From assembly GCA_005883775.1 (NCBI GenBank), contig VBEU01000041.1, forward strand, positions 1-10,716: a stretch of DNA of 10,716 bases, read 5' to 3'. The translations under genes and the position numbers were made by a program. How positions within the stretch are numbered: position 1 is the stretch's first letter; each line of letters starts with the position of its first letter. The stretch comes from Chloroflexota bacterium (GTDB lineage: Bacteria; Chloroflexota; Limnocylindria; P2-11E). The notes beneath the pieces were generated by a model. It was not told the origin of the DNA, made no database searches, and saw only the letters and a program-made list of their open reading frames with translations. This document shows, in pieces, positions 1-6,800 of the stretch.

Positions 1-1
1 C

Positions 2-811
2 TGGGAATCGAAGGAGTGGCTGGAGCGCGAGCGGCTTACCGCGAAGGAGGCGACGGCCATCTTCGACACGGTCCATGCGGCCCTCGGCGACGGATCCACA
101 CGTGCCGAGATCGTCGACGCCGTCGTGACTCGGCTTGGCGCCAAGTTCCGGCCGAAGATCAGCTCCGGGTGGGGTCAGCTGCTGGCGCCGCTCATGTACA
201 TGGGCAAGATGTGCTTCGGCCCGAGCGTCGGCCCGAACGTGACCTTCGTTCGCGCGGACAGGTGGGTCCGGAAGTGGCCGCGCCTGGATCCGGAGGAAGC
301 TCAGCGCGAGCTCGTCCGCCGCTTTCTCCGGACCTATGGGCCTACGACGGTCGACGGCATCGCGCGGTGGTTCGGGATGAAACCCGCGACCCTTCTCCCG
401 CTTCTGCGATCGCTCGAGCCAGAAGCGGGGGCGGTCACCATCGAAGGGCGCAAGGCGTGGACGCTCTCCCGCGAGCGGAGCGCGGCGCGGCGACGCGCTT
501 CGTCGGTGCGCCTCCTGGCGCAATACGACTGCTACGTCATCGGCTCACACCCGCGTGACACGATCGTCGACGAAGCTGCGCAAACCCGGATCCGGTCATA
601 CAAGCGTGGTCAGTGGGAAGGAGCGGTCGGTGTTCCGGTGCTCCTGGTCGACGGGGTCGTGCGCGGTGTGTGGGAGCGTCGCGACCGTGGCGGACGGATC
701 GAGATCGGCATCGAGTCGGCCGTCAAGCTGAGCTCGCAGCAGCGACGGGCTGCCGAGGCGGAGGCGGCCCGGATCGGCCGTTTCTTCGGTCGCGAAGCCA
801 CGCTAACGTGA
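2..811 (+). CDS. Winged-helix DNA-binding protein, AlkZ/YcaQ-like (HTH_42 family), 5' end missing
   Basis: The reading frame is open from base 2, so the start lies outside the window; 269 residues are visible. The family (PF06224) includes the AlkZ/YcaQ glycosylases that unhook DNA interstrand crosslinks, and many uncharacterised actinobacterial and chloroflexal homologues of about 350-400 residues. Family-like features are the segment MCFGPSVGPNVTFVRADRW, a winged-helix stretch around TYGPTTVDGIARWFG, and the C-terminal block RLLAQYDCYVIGSHPRDTIV. The catalytic QxQ motif of true AlkZ would sit in the missing N-terminus, so glycosylase activity cannot be judged. A GTG at 125 is internal and not the start, because homologous sequence continues upstream of it. 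The stop abuts the start of the acyl-CoA ligase, so the two are probably co-transcribed. The family call is fairly sure; the biochemical role is open. Confidence 0.82.
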   Translation, partial: WESKEWLERERLTAKEATAIFDTVHAALGDGSTRAEIVDAVVTRLGAKFRPKISSGWGQLLAPLMYMGKMCFGPSVGPNVTFVRADRWVRKWPRLDPEEAQRELVRRFLRTYGPTTVDGIARWFGMKPATLLPLLRSLEPEAGAVTIEGRKAWTLSRERSAARRRASSVRLLAQYDCYVIGSHPRDTIVDEAAQTRIRSYKRGQWEGAVGVPVLLVDGVVRGVWERRDRGGRIEIGIESAVKLSSQQRRAAEAEAARIGRFFGREATLT

Positions 812-816
812 CGACC

Positions 817-2748
817 ATGCCGGCAGCGTGGACGCCGAGTTCCGCATATCTCGAGCGCAGCCGGTTGCGCGCGTTCGCGATAAAGAACGGTTGCGCTGAT
901 TACGCCGCGCTGCTCCGTTGGTCGACGGAAGACCTCGAAGGCTTCTGGGCCGCGACCGAGCGCGACCTGCATATCGCCTGGCGCACGCCGTACACGCACG
1001 TGCTGGACACCTCCCGCGGTGTGCCGTGGACGACGTGGTGGACCGGCGGCCGGATGAACTATGTCGCGACCGCCCTGCGTCACGACGGCGACCGCGTCGC
1101 GGTCATCGCCGAGGCCGAGGAGGGCACGGTCCGCACGCTCACGTACGGCGAGCTCTCCGATCAGGTCGCGAGCTTTGCCGCCGGGCTGCGTTCCCTTGGG
1201 GTGAAGCATGGCGACCGCGTCGCGGTCTTCCTTCCGTTGACCGTGGAGTGCGCGGTGGCGGTCCTCGCGATCGGCGCGATCGGCGCTGTCTTCATCCCGA
1301 TCTTCTCGGGATACGGCGCGGAGGCCATCGCCGGCCGGCTGCGCGACGCCGAGGCGAAGGTCCTCATCTGCGCCGATGGCTTCTATCGACGCGGGCAGGT
1401 CGTGAAGATGAAGGAGGTCGCGGACGAGGCGGCGGACGGCGCACCATCCGTAAGCACCGTGGTCGTCGTCGATCGCGTGGGCCGCTCGTTTCCCAAGCGC
1501 GGCCGCGACGTTTCCTGGTCGGACGTCACGCATTCCGGGGCGGTGCTCGACATCGCCGACACCTCCGCCGAGGACCCGTTCATGGTCATCTACACCTCGG
1601 GCACGACCGGCAAACCGAAGGGCGCGCAACACGTGCACGGCGGGTTTCCAATAAAGGCCGCGCAGGATCTCGCGCACTGCTTCGACCTCCAGGAGCGCGA
1701 CGTGATCCTCTGGTCGACCGATATCGGCTGGATGATGGGTCCGTGGCTCATCGCGGGCGGGCTTATGCTCGGCGCGACAATCGTCCTGTACGACGGGACA
1801 CCGGATTTCCCCGACGCGTCGCGAATGTGGTCCCTCGTCGAGCGTCACCGCGTGACGCATCTCGGCATCTCCCCGACCGCGATCCGCGGGCTGATGCGAT
1901 CCGGTGAGGATGCCGTCCGGGCGAAGGACCGGTCGTCGCTCTTCGTCCTCGGATCGACCGGCGAGCCGTGGAACCCGGACCCGTGGTGGTGGTACTTCCG
2001 AAATGTCGGTGATTCGCGCTGCCCGATCGTCAACTACTCCGGTGGGACGGAGATCTCGGGCGGCATCGTCGGCTGCACCACCTGGACGCCGATCCAGCCC
2101 GGCTCGTTCATCGGGCCGTGCCCCGGGATGGACGCGGACGTCGTGGACGACAGGGGCCGTTCGGTGCGCGGCGCCGTGGGCGAGCTCGTCATTCGCAAGC
2201 CCTGGCCGGGCATGACACGCGGTTTCTGGCGCGATCCGCCCACCGAGGAGGGCCGCTACTTCCAGACGTACTGGTCTCGGTTGCCGAACACCTGGGTCCA
2301 CGGCGATTGGGCCCGCATTGACGACGAGGGGTACTGGTACATCGAGGGACGCAGCGACGACACCCTCAAGATCGCGGGCAAGCGCGTCGGTCCCGCGGAG
2401 GTCGAATCGGCCGCGGTCGCGCATCCCGCGGTCTCGGAAGCGGCGGCGATCGGCGTGCCCCATGAGATAAAGGGCGAGGCGATCGTCGTCTTCGTCATCC
2501 CGCGGCCGCTGCACGCGCCGACACCCGAGCTCGCGCGGTCGATACAGGACAAGGTCGCTGAAATACTTGGCAGGCCACTGCGGCCCGAGGCTGTGCGCTT
2601 CGTGACCCAGCTGCCCAGGACGCGCAACGGCAAAATACTTCGCCGCGTCATCCGCGGCGCGTACCTCGGCAAGGACGACCTCGGCGACTTGAGCTCGCTC
2701 GAGAACCCGTCCGCGATCGACGAGCTGCGAGCGCTCACCAGGGCCTGA
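817..2748 (+). CDS. AMP-forming acyl-CoA synthetase, acetyl-CoA-synthetase-like
   Basis: Adenylate-forming enzyme of 643 residues, close to the usual Acs length of about 650. It activates a carboxylate with ATP to an acyl-AMP and then transfers it to CoA in the cytoplasm. Visible motifs are the phosphate loop YTSGTTGKPKG (residues 259-269), GSTGEPWNPDPWWWYFRNVG near the CoA site, SGGTEISGG (408-416), HGDWARIDDEGYWYIEGRSDD, the hinge region KIAGKRVGPAEVES, and RNGKILRR with catalytic Lys606, the residue usually acetylated in Acs. Where Acs has WWQTE (Trp414 limits the pocket to acetate), this protein reads YSGGTE, putting Gly409 at the Trp position. A larger acyl substrate is therefore likely, which is inference from known Acs mutants. 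ATG 817 is chosen as start. GTG 808, overlapping the previous stop as GTGA, is an equal alternative and adds three residues. No clear ribosome binding site is seen, so translational coupling to the upstream gene is likely. Confidence 0.93.
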   Translation: MPAAWTPSSAYLERSRLRAFAIKNGCADYAALLRWSTEDLEGFWAATERDLHIAWRTPYTHVLDTSRGVPWTTWWTGGRMNYVATALRHDGDRVAVIAEAEEGTVRTLTYGELSDQVASFAAGLRSLGVKHGDRVAVFLPLTVECAVAVLAIGAIGAVFIPIFSGYGAEAIAGRLRDAEAKVLICADGFYRRGQVVKMKEVADEAADGAPSVSTVVVVDRVGRSFPKRGRDVSWSDVTHSGAVLDIADTSAEDPFMVIYTSGTTGKPKGAQHVHGGFPIKAAQDLAHCFDLQERDVILWSTDIGWMMGPWLIAGGLMLGATIVLYDGTPDFPDASRMWSLVERHRVTHLGISPTAIRGLMRSGEDAVRAKDRSSLFVLGSTGEPWNPDPWWWYFRNVGDSRCPIVNYSGGTEISGGIVGCTTWTPIQPGSFIGPCPGMDADVVDDRGRSVRGAVGELVIRKPWPGMTRGFWRDPPTEEGRYFQTYWSRLPNTWVHGDWARIDDEGYWYIEGRSDDTLKIAGKRVGPAEVESAAVAHPAVSEAAAIGVPHEIKGEAIVVFVIPRPLHAPTPELARSIQDKVAEILGRPLRPEAVRFVTQLPRTRNGKILRRVIRGAYLGKDDLGDLSSLENPSAIDELRALTRA

Positions 2749-2755
2749 GTACACC

Positions 2756-2785
2756 GGGAGCGACCGCACCAAGGCGGTCGCTCCC
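2756..2785. terminator. Bidirectional hairpin between convergent genes
   Basis: A perfect 12-base inverted repeat, GGGAGCGACCGC then six loop bases then GCGGTCGCTCCC, starts seven bases after the acyl-CoA ligase stop and ends seven bases before the YggT stop on the other strand. It has no T-tract on either side, so it is not a textbook intrinsic terminator. Its position between convergent genes and its strength still make a bidirectional terminator or 3'-end stabiliser the likely role. Confidence 0.65.
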
Positions 2786-2792
2786 CTACGCG

Positions 2793-3239
2793 TTACGGGT
2801 TGAGTCCGCCTCGGTTCGCGGTGATCGCGCGCACGAGCGCGACGATCAGAGCGGCGATGAGGAAGAAGAACGCGACCGCGAGAAGCGCGGCCAGATCGAG
2901 CGCCGGCGGGCCCGACGGCTCCGGGAAGATGCCCTGGAACGGACGGACCAGCGGCTCGGTGATCCGGTAGAGACCGGAAACAAGCGGCTGGTTCGCGTTC
3001 GCGCCGAAGAGCTTCAGAATGAACCGGAGCAGCAGCAACGTCTCGAGGACGGTGAAGAGGAGCGTGACGACGCGGGTCACCGTCCACACCACGTCGTTGC
3101 GCGCGACGGCCGCCATCGGCCCGACGTTCACGTTCGATGCCCCGGGTGCCGTGCGTGCGGGGCGCTCAACGATGCGTTCGCGCTCGTAGCGATCGACTCG
3201 CTCGGTCGTGTCGTGATCGCGTGGTGCTGATGTAGCCAT
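2793..3239 (-). CDS. YggT family integral membrane protein
   Basis: A 148-residue protein with a polar, charged N-terminal tail (about residues 1-48) and two hydrophobic segments (about 52-78 and 114-137). The linker YRITEPLVRPFQGIFP matches the conserved tePlLrPfr..iP signature of the YggT family (PF02325). YggT proteins are small inner-membrane proteins linked to cell-division or osmotic functions in some bacteria and plastids; the molecular role is not settled. The N-terminal charged extension is longer than in E. coli-type YggT. ATG at 3239 is chosen because the next in-frame ATG, at 3263, would overlap the divergent thioesterase start; neither has a purine-rich ribosome binding site. The gene stands alone on this strand, convergent with the ligase and divergent from the thioesterase. 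Confidence 0.88.
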   Translation of the reverse strand: MATSAPRDHDTTERVDRYERERIVERPARTAPGASNVNVGPMAAVARNDVVWTVTRVVTLLFTVLETLLLLRFILKLFGANANQPLVSGLYRITEPLVRPFQGIFPEPSGPPALDLAALLAVAFFFLIAALIVALVRAITANRGGLNP

Positions 3240-3242
3240 ATC

Positions 3243-3250
3243 GGAGGGGG
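3243..3250 (+). promoter_or_regulatory. Shine-Dalgarno site for the thioesterase GTG start
   Basis: GGAGGGGG lies six bases before GTG 3257 and is one of only two strong ribosome binding sites in the window. It decides the thioesterase start, as no ATG is suitably placed. It also lies just upstream of the YggT start on the opposite strand, so the two divergent leaders share this short stretch. Confidence 0.75.
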
Positions 3251-3256
3251 CAGCAG

Positions 3257-3706
3257 GTGGCATGCCAAATCGTTAACCTGCCAAGCGGCGTGGATTTTCC
3301 ATTCGCGCATCGCCAGCGGGTGCGCTTCGGTGAGACTGACCTGCAGGCGGTCGTCTACTACGCGAATTACCTGGTGTTCGCGGAGGTTGGCCGCATCGCT
3401 TTTTTACGGTCGCTCGGCATCGTGTATGAGCGCGATCTGGTCGCGCAGGGCCTCGACTTCACCATCGGCGAGGCGCGCCTGCGTTATCACGCGCCCCTTC
3501 GCTTCGACGATGAATACGACATCAAAGTCCGTGTCGGTGATATTCGCCACTCGTCGTGGACCTTCGAGTACGCGATCGACCGCGCCGATGGGACGCATTG
3601 CGTCGACGCTTCGACGATCCAGGTGATGCTCGATCGAAAGAGTGGCCGTGCGACCCGGATACCCGAGGCGCTCCGAAAGACTCTCGAGCGCGCGAAGGAA
3701 GCCTGA
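3257..3706 (+). CDS. Acyl-CoA thioesterase, YbgC/4HBT hotdog family
   Basis: A 149-residue single hotdog-fold protein of the usual size for this family (about 130-150). The stretch RFGETDLQAVVYYANYLVF (residues 23-41) matches the YbgC/4-hydroxybenzoyl-CoA thioesterase active-site motif, with Asp28 at the position of the catalytic aspartate. The expected reaction is hydrolysis of an acyl-CoA thioester to free acid and CoA in the cytoplasm. The chain-length or aromatic preference cannot be read from sequence. The GTG start is supported by the GGAGGGGG site six bases upstream. The stop TGA shares its last base with the ATG of the acyl-CoA dehydrogenase (TGATG), so the two are an operon and probably act on the same acyl-CoA pool. 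Confidence 0.9.
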   Translation: MACQIVNLPSGVDFPFAHRQRVRFGETDLQAVVYYANYLVFAEVGRIAFLRSLGIVYERDLVAQGLDFTIGEARLRYHAPLRFDDEYDIKVRVGDIRHSSWTFEYAIDRADGTHCVDASTIQVMLDRKSGRATRIPEALRKTLERAKEA

Positions 3707-4851
3707 TGGACCCGACCCTTCCCGAGGAGCTCGTGATGCTGCAGCGCTCCGTTCGTGAGTTCGTCGAGAAGCGGCTCGTGCCGCTCGAGCGGGACATAGA
3801 GGAGAAGGACGAGATCCCGCGATCTTTGATCGAGGCGATGGCAGGCATGGGCCTCTTCGGGCTTGGTTTCAGTGAGAAGATCGGCGGCCAGGGTTTCGGA
3901 AAGCTCGGCTACTGCGTCGCCGTCGAGCAGCTCGCGCGCGCGAACGCTTCGCTCTGGAACGTCATCGGCGGTTCCGCCGGTCTCTGCGGGACCGCCATCG
4001 ACATCGGCGGACCCGATGCGCTGCGCTCGCGTTACCTTCCCGATCTGCTCTCCGCGCGGAAGATCGGCGCGTACGGCCTTTCTGAGCCCGGTGCGGGCAG
4101 CGACGCGGGCGGACTCAAGACCATCGCCCGCCGCGATGGCGACTCCTACGTCATCGATGGCGCGAAGACCTTCATCACGAATGCTCCGATCGCCGACGTC
4201 TTCGTGGTCTTCGCGACGCTCGACCCGAAGCTCGGCTCGAAGGCGATCACCGCATTCGTCGTCGAGCGGTCCGCCGCCGGTCTCGAGGTGGGCCGCAACG
4301 ACGCGAAGATGGGGTTGCACGGTTCGACGACCGCGCAGCTCTACTTCCGCGACATGCGCGTGGCCGCGTCGCAGCGCGTCGGCGAAGACGGCAAAGGATT
4401 CGCGATCGCCCTTGCCACCCTCGACTACGGCCGCATGGGGCTCGCGGCGCACGCGGTCGGGGCGGCGCAGCGCCTCTTGGAGGCCTGCGTCGCCCACGCC
4501 AAGACGCGCACCCAGTTCGGACGGCCGATCGGTACGAATCAGGCGATCCAGTGGCCGCTGGCCGACGCGGCCATCGACATCCACGCCGCTCGGCTGATGG
4601 TCTATGACGCGGCGTCACGCGCCGACCGCGGCGAGCGGGTTACCGACCGAGCGTCCAAGGCGAAGCTCTTCGCCACGGAGGCCCTCGGCCGGATCGCCGA
4701 CGCGGCGGTGCAGATCCACGGCGGGATGGGATACATGCGCGAGCTGTGGATCGAGCGGGCCTACCGCGACGCCCGTATCTACCGGATTTACGAGGGCACG
4801 AGCGAGATACAGCGACTCGTTATTGCGCAGGGGCTACTTGCGGACAGCTAG
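3706..4851 (+). CDS. Acyl-CoA dehydrogenase
   Basis: A flavoenzyme of 381 residues, the standard length for short/medium- or branched-chain acyl-CoA dehydrogenases. It oxidises acyl-CoA to the trans-2-enoyl-CoA using FAD and passes electrons to electron transfer flavoprotein. The FAD-binding signature YGLSEPGAGSD is at residues 123-133, followed by FITNAPIADVFVVFA. The C-terminal signature IHGGMGYMREL and YEGTSEIQRLVI carry the catalytic base at Glu363, the position used by SCAD/MCAD-type enzymes. ATG 3706 is preferred over longer frames because the family begins here, an AAGGA motif lies a few bases upstream, and it overlaps the thioesterase stop by one base. Substrate length is not decidable. 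It is not a close copy of the second dehydrogenase at 9376-10530. Confidence 0.95.
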   Translation: MDPTLPEELVMLQRSVREFVEKRLVPLERDIEEKDEIPRSLIEAMAGMGLFGLGFSEKIGGQGFGKLGYCVAVEQLARANASLWNVIGGSAGLCGTAIDIGGPDALRSRYLPDLLSARKIGAYGLSEPGAGSDAGGLKTIARRDGDSYVIDGAKTFITNAPIADVFVVFATLDPKLGSKAITAFVVERSAAGLEVGRNDAKMGLHGSTTAQLYFRDMRVAASQRVGEDGKGFAIALATLDYGRMGLAAHAVGAAQRLLEACVAHAKTRTQFGRPIGTNQAIQWPLADAAIDIHAARLMVYDAASRADRGERVTDRASKAKLFATEALGRIADAAVQIHGGMGYMRELWIERAYRDARIYRIYEGTSEIQRLVIAQGLLADS

Positions 4852-4870
4852 CACCATTTCTGGCGTCAGA

Positions 4871-4930
4871 TGTGGATAACCCCATGAATACGGTGGATAA
4901 AGGCCCTCCGGGGGCCGTTTCTGTGGACAA
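4871..4930 (+). promoter_or_regulatory. Cluster of three DnaA-box-like 9-mers
   Basis: TGTGGATAA at 4871-4879 is the exact complement of the consensus DnaA box TTATCCACA. GGTGGATAA at 4892-4900 differs from it by one base. TGTGGACAA at 4922-4930 is the complement of TTGTCCACA, the form favoured in GC-rich actinobacteria. All three point the same way, with starts 21 and 30 bases apart, close to whole helical turns. They straddle the 5' end of the TPR-like gene. No dnaA, dnaN or gyrB is nearby, so this is more likely a regulatory or titration site than an origin, or it is chance. Confidence 0.5.
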
Positions 4931-5657
4931 ACCCCCTGTACCCCGAGCGTCCATCGCTGACGTTTGGCGTGTGCCCCTGGCCGTTTGGCGGGCCCGGAAG
5001 GCCCTGGACCGCGGCGATCTGGTGGTTGCCCGGACCCTCGTGGCGCCGCTCCTCGACCGCTTCGGAACGGTCACGCTCGTCCGCAAGATCGCGGCTGAGG
5101 TTCTCTACGCGTCGGGCGATCCGCTCTCCGCGGCGTCGCTCTTCGAGCAGGTGGCGAAGAAGCTCACAGGCGACCGAGTGGTTGCTGTTGGCCTGGTCGC
5201 GTCCTACGCCGCGCTCAACCGCGCGGGCGATGCCCGTCGTTCCGCCGCGCTCCTGCCGGAGAACGTCGACGTGCGACTCGCGCTGGCGTGGTCCGAGCTT
5301 GCCGCGCTCGGTGGCGACCCGAATCGCGGATCCGCCCTCGTCGCGGAGATCGCGAGTGATCCGCAGCTCGCGCGCTCGCCCGAGCGCGTCGCGATGCATC
5401 GGGCGCTCGATGCGATCGTCTCCGGACGCGCAGGAGATCGTGACGCCGTTCGCGCGAAGCTACGCGCTGCCGAGACGAGCGCGTCGCAGCTCCGGCCCGG
5501 CGACCGTGCGTTCCTCGGTTACCTGGGCGGGGTCGCGCTGAGAGAAGCCGGCCTCATCGACGACGCCCGCGCCACGTTCGCGCTCGGCATGGCTGCATCA
5601 CCCGAATCGATCGGTGCCGCGCTCGCCCAGCGTGAGCGCGCGAATCTGCAGCTCTAG
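4884..5657 (+). CDS. TPR-like helical repeat protein of unknown function
   Basis: A 257-residue, Ala/Leu/Arg-rich protein that I do not recognise beyond its fold. It looks like a chain of antiparallel helix pairs. The clearest repeat, residues about 208-241 (FLGYLGGVALREAGLIDDAR and what follows), has the tetratricopeptide pattern of small residues and a Pro near its end. Similar helices occur around residues 33-60 and 66-95. No signal peptide or membrane segment is seen, so it is probably a cytoplasmic scaffold. The start is uncertain: ATG 4884 has no ribosome binding site, and GTG codons at 4893 and 4923 are in frame. The first 20 residues are low in structure and are encoded by the DnaA-box-like repeats, which give VDK twice. 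It lies 32 bases after the dehydrogenase stop, and its own stop overlaps the LysR stop tail to tail in CTAG. Confidence 0.75.
   Translation: MNTVDKGPPGAVSVDKPPVPRASIADVWRVPLAVWRARKALDRGDLVVARTLVAPLLDRFGTVTLVRKIAAEVLYASGDPLSAASLFEQVAKKLTGDRVVAVGLVASYAALNRAGDARRSAALLPENVDVRLALAWSELAALGGDPNRGSALVAEIASDPQLARSPERVAMHRALDAIVSGRAGDRDAVRAKLRAAETSASQLRPGDRAFLGYLGGVALREAGLIDDARATFALGMAASPESIGAALAQRERANLQL
4902..4923 (+). terminator. Possible weak terminator hairpin
   Basis: GGCCC, five loop bases and GGGCC (4902-4916) are followed by GTTTCT, the arrangement of a short intrinsic terminator for the thioesterase/dehydrogenase operon. The stem is only five pairs, and it would lie inside the TPR-like gene if that gene starts at 4884. 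It would instead support a start at GTG 4923 or later. Confidence 0.3.
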
Positions 5658-6547
5658 CCGGTCGCGCGCGACCTCCGGAGCAGCGCGAGAAAATCGGCTA
5701 CCGGTCCCATCGGCATGCCGGCATCGGTCCGCCTGATCGCCACGATGGGCCGGCGCACCGGCGGTGCGCCGATGACACGGACCGGCCGGAGCGCCCGCGC
5801 GCGGAGCTCGGCGAGCAGCGCCATGCGCGGCAGCAACGCGACGCCGAGGCCCTCGATCACCATCTTCTTCGCGGCCTCGACGTTGTCCATCTCGATGACG
5901 CTCTCAGGGACGACCCCGGCCTGGCGGATGAGTGAGCTCGTGAGCTCGTAGTAGCTGGACGCGCGATCGAACAGGATGAGGCGATCGTCGGCGAGCTCTT
6001 GCAGACGGATGCGGTCGCGCCGCGCGAACGGGTGATGGCGGCTCACCACGAGGACGAGCTCGTCGTCGAAGACGGGGATGAGCTCGGCTTCCGGATGCTG
6101 GATCGGTCGGCCGACCCCGAGATGGACCTCGCGCCGGAGGACCATCTCGAGCACCTCTTCGGTGTGTCCGGTGCGGACGCCCATGCGGACCTGCGGGTGT
6201 GTCGCCTGGAATGACTTGAGAAGCGTGGGCAGGACATAGGTGCTCACCGCGGGCGCCGCGGCGATGAAGAGCTCGCCGACCTTTCCCAGGCGCAGATCGT
6301 CAACGGCCTTCTGCCCCTCGAGCACCTGCGCGATCGCGCGTTGCGCGTAGGGAAGTAATGCACGCCCCGCGTCGGTCAGCGCCATTCCGCGAGCGGCCCG
6401 TACGAAAAGATCGACGCCGAGCTCCCGCTCGAGGCCCTGTAAACGCGCGGTAAGAGCCGGCTGGGTCACGCTGAGGGCCTCGGCCGCGCGACTCACGTTG
6501 CCGAGACGCGCGACTTCGCTGAATGCCTCGAGCTGCGCCAGAAGCAT
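5654..6547 (-). CDS. LysR family transcriptional regulator
   Basis: A 297-residue LysR-type regulator of normal length. Residues about 1-62 form the N-terminal winged helix-turn-helix (FSEVARLGNVSRAAEALSVT, then QPALTARLQGLERELGVDLF). Residues about 88-290 form the periplasmic-binding-protein-like effector domain, including VIEGLGVALLP near the C-terminus. Such proteins bind DNA as tetramers and usually repress themselves while activating a divergent target when a small effector is bound. The divergent unit here is the Cys-rich ORF and isocitrate lyase, so control of the glyoxylate shunt is the natural inference; the effector is unknown. ATG 6547 is the only good start. TATGAT, a good -10 hexamer, ends six bases upstream of it, which would give a leaderless or nearly leaderless mRNA. 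Confidence 0.95.
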   Translation of the reverse strand: MLLAQLEAFSEVARLGNVSRAAEALSVTQPALTARLQGLERELGVDLFVRAARGMALTDAGRALLPYAQRAIAQVLEGQKAVDDLRLGKVGELFIAAAPAVSTYVLPTLLKSFQATHPQVRMGVRTGHTEEVLEMVLRREVHLGVGRPIQHPEAELIPVFDDELVLVVSRHHPFARRDRIRLQELADDRLILFDRASSYYELTSSLIRQAGVVPESVIEMDNVEAAKKMVIEGLGVALLPRMALLAELRARALRPVRVIGAPPVRRPIVAIRRTDAGMPMGPVADFLALLRRSRATG

Positions 6548-6549
6548 CG

Positions 6550-6575
6550 TGCGATCATAAACGCAATTGATCGCA
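6550..6575. promoter_or_regulatory. Dyad operator and -10 element in front of the LysR gene
   Basis: TGCGATCA (6550-6557) and TGATCGCA (6568-6575) form a perfect eight-base inverted repeat with a ten-base spacer, in an AT-richer island of otherwise GC-rich DNA. The left arm overlaps TATGAT (complement of 6554-6559), the best -10 hexamer for the LysR gene, which starts three bases away. This is the arrangement expected for autorepression and divergent control by the LysR protein itself. I could not place a convincing promoter for the plus-strand genes. Confidence 0.55.
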
Positions 6576-6631
6576 TCTATCCAAATAAACGATTTGTCTT
6601 ATGGCATTTCCGGCACGCAGGATGCCCTGTC

Positions 6632-6781
6632 ATGGCGACCATGAACAGCTTCGATCGCACCGAGACCACGCCGGCCGAGTACCGGCCGATCCTTCGCGTC
6701 GCCGCGACCGACAAGGGGAGCGAGTCGCAGCAAACAGAGTGCTGCTGCCCTGAGCTCTGCCAGCTCGACCACGGCAATTGA
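6632..6781 (+). CDS. Small Cys-rich ORF upstream of isocitrate lyase, hypothetical
   Basis: Forty-nine codons, unrecognised. The case for coding is the codon pattern: all but about six codons end in G or C, like the real genes here. It also sits in the gap between LysR and isocitrate lyase, ending 19 bases before the isocitrate lyase ATG. A weak AGGA motif is nine bases before ATG 6632; ATG 6641 is in frame too. The peptide is polar, with no signal peptide, and ends with a cysteine cluster CCCPELC (Cys37, 38, 39 and 43) followed by QLDHGN. The cluster could bind a metal or be modified, or the ORF could be a leader peptide controlling the gene after it. No peptide-modifying enzyme is nearby. 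Function is unknown. Confidence 0.5.
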   Translation: MATMNSFDRTETTPAEYRPILRVAATDKGSESQQTECCCPELCQLDHGN

Positions 6782-6788
6782 TCCGTAC

Positions 6789-6795
6789 GGAGGGG
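6789..6795 (+). promoter_or_regulatory. Shine-Dalgarno site fixing the isocitrate lyase start at 6801
   Basis: GGAGGGG lies five bases before ATG 6801. This strong site shows that translation is meant to begin at 6801, although that frame is broken about 50 bases later. The next candidate start in the downstream frame, ATG 6886, has no such site. Confidence 0.75.
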
Positions 6796-6800
6796 ACCGC

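Noticed and set aside
610..3087. Very long minus-strand open frame (825 codons)
   Set aside because: It is antisense to the well-supported acyl-CoA ligase and runs into the YggT gene. Its translation is Arg/Asp/Ala-rich with no motif, a normal artefact of GC-rich codon bias.
3487..4584. 365-codon minus-strand frame opposite the thioesterase and dehydrogenase
   Set aside because: Shadow of two convincing plus-strand genes; composition is low-complexity and no family motif is seen.
4852..4935. Replication origin
   Set aside because: Three DnaA-like boxes are present, but there is no AT-rich unwinding element, no larger box array and no dnaA, dnaN, rpmH or parAB neighbour.
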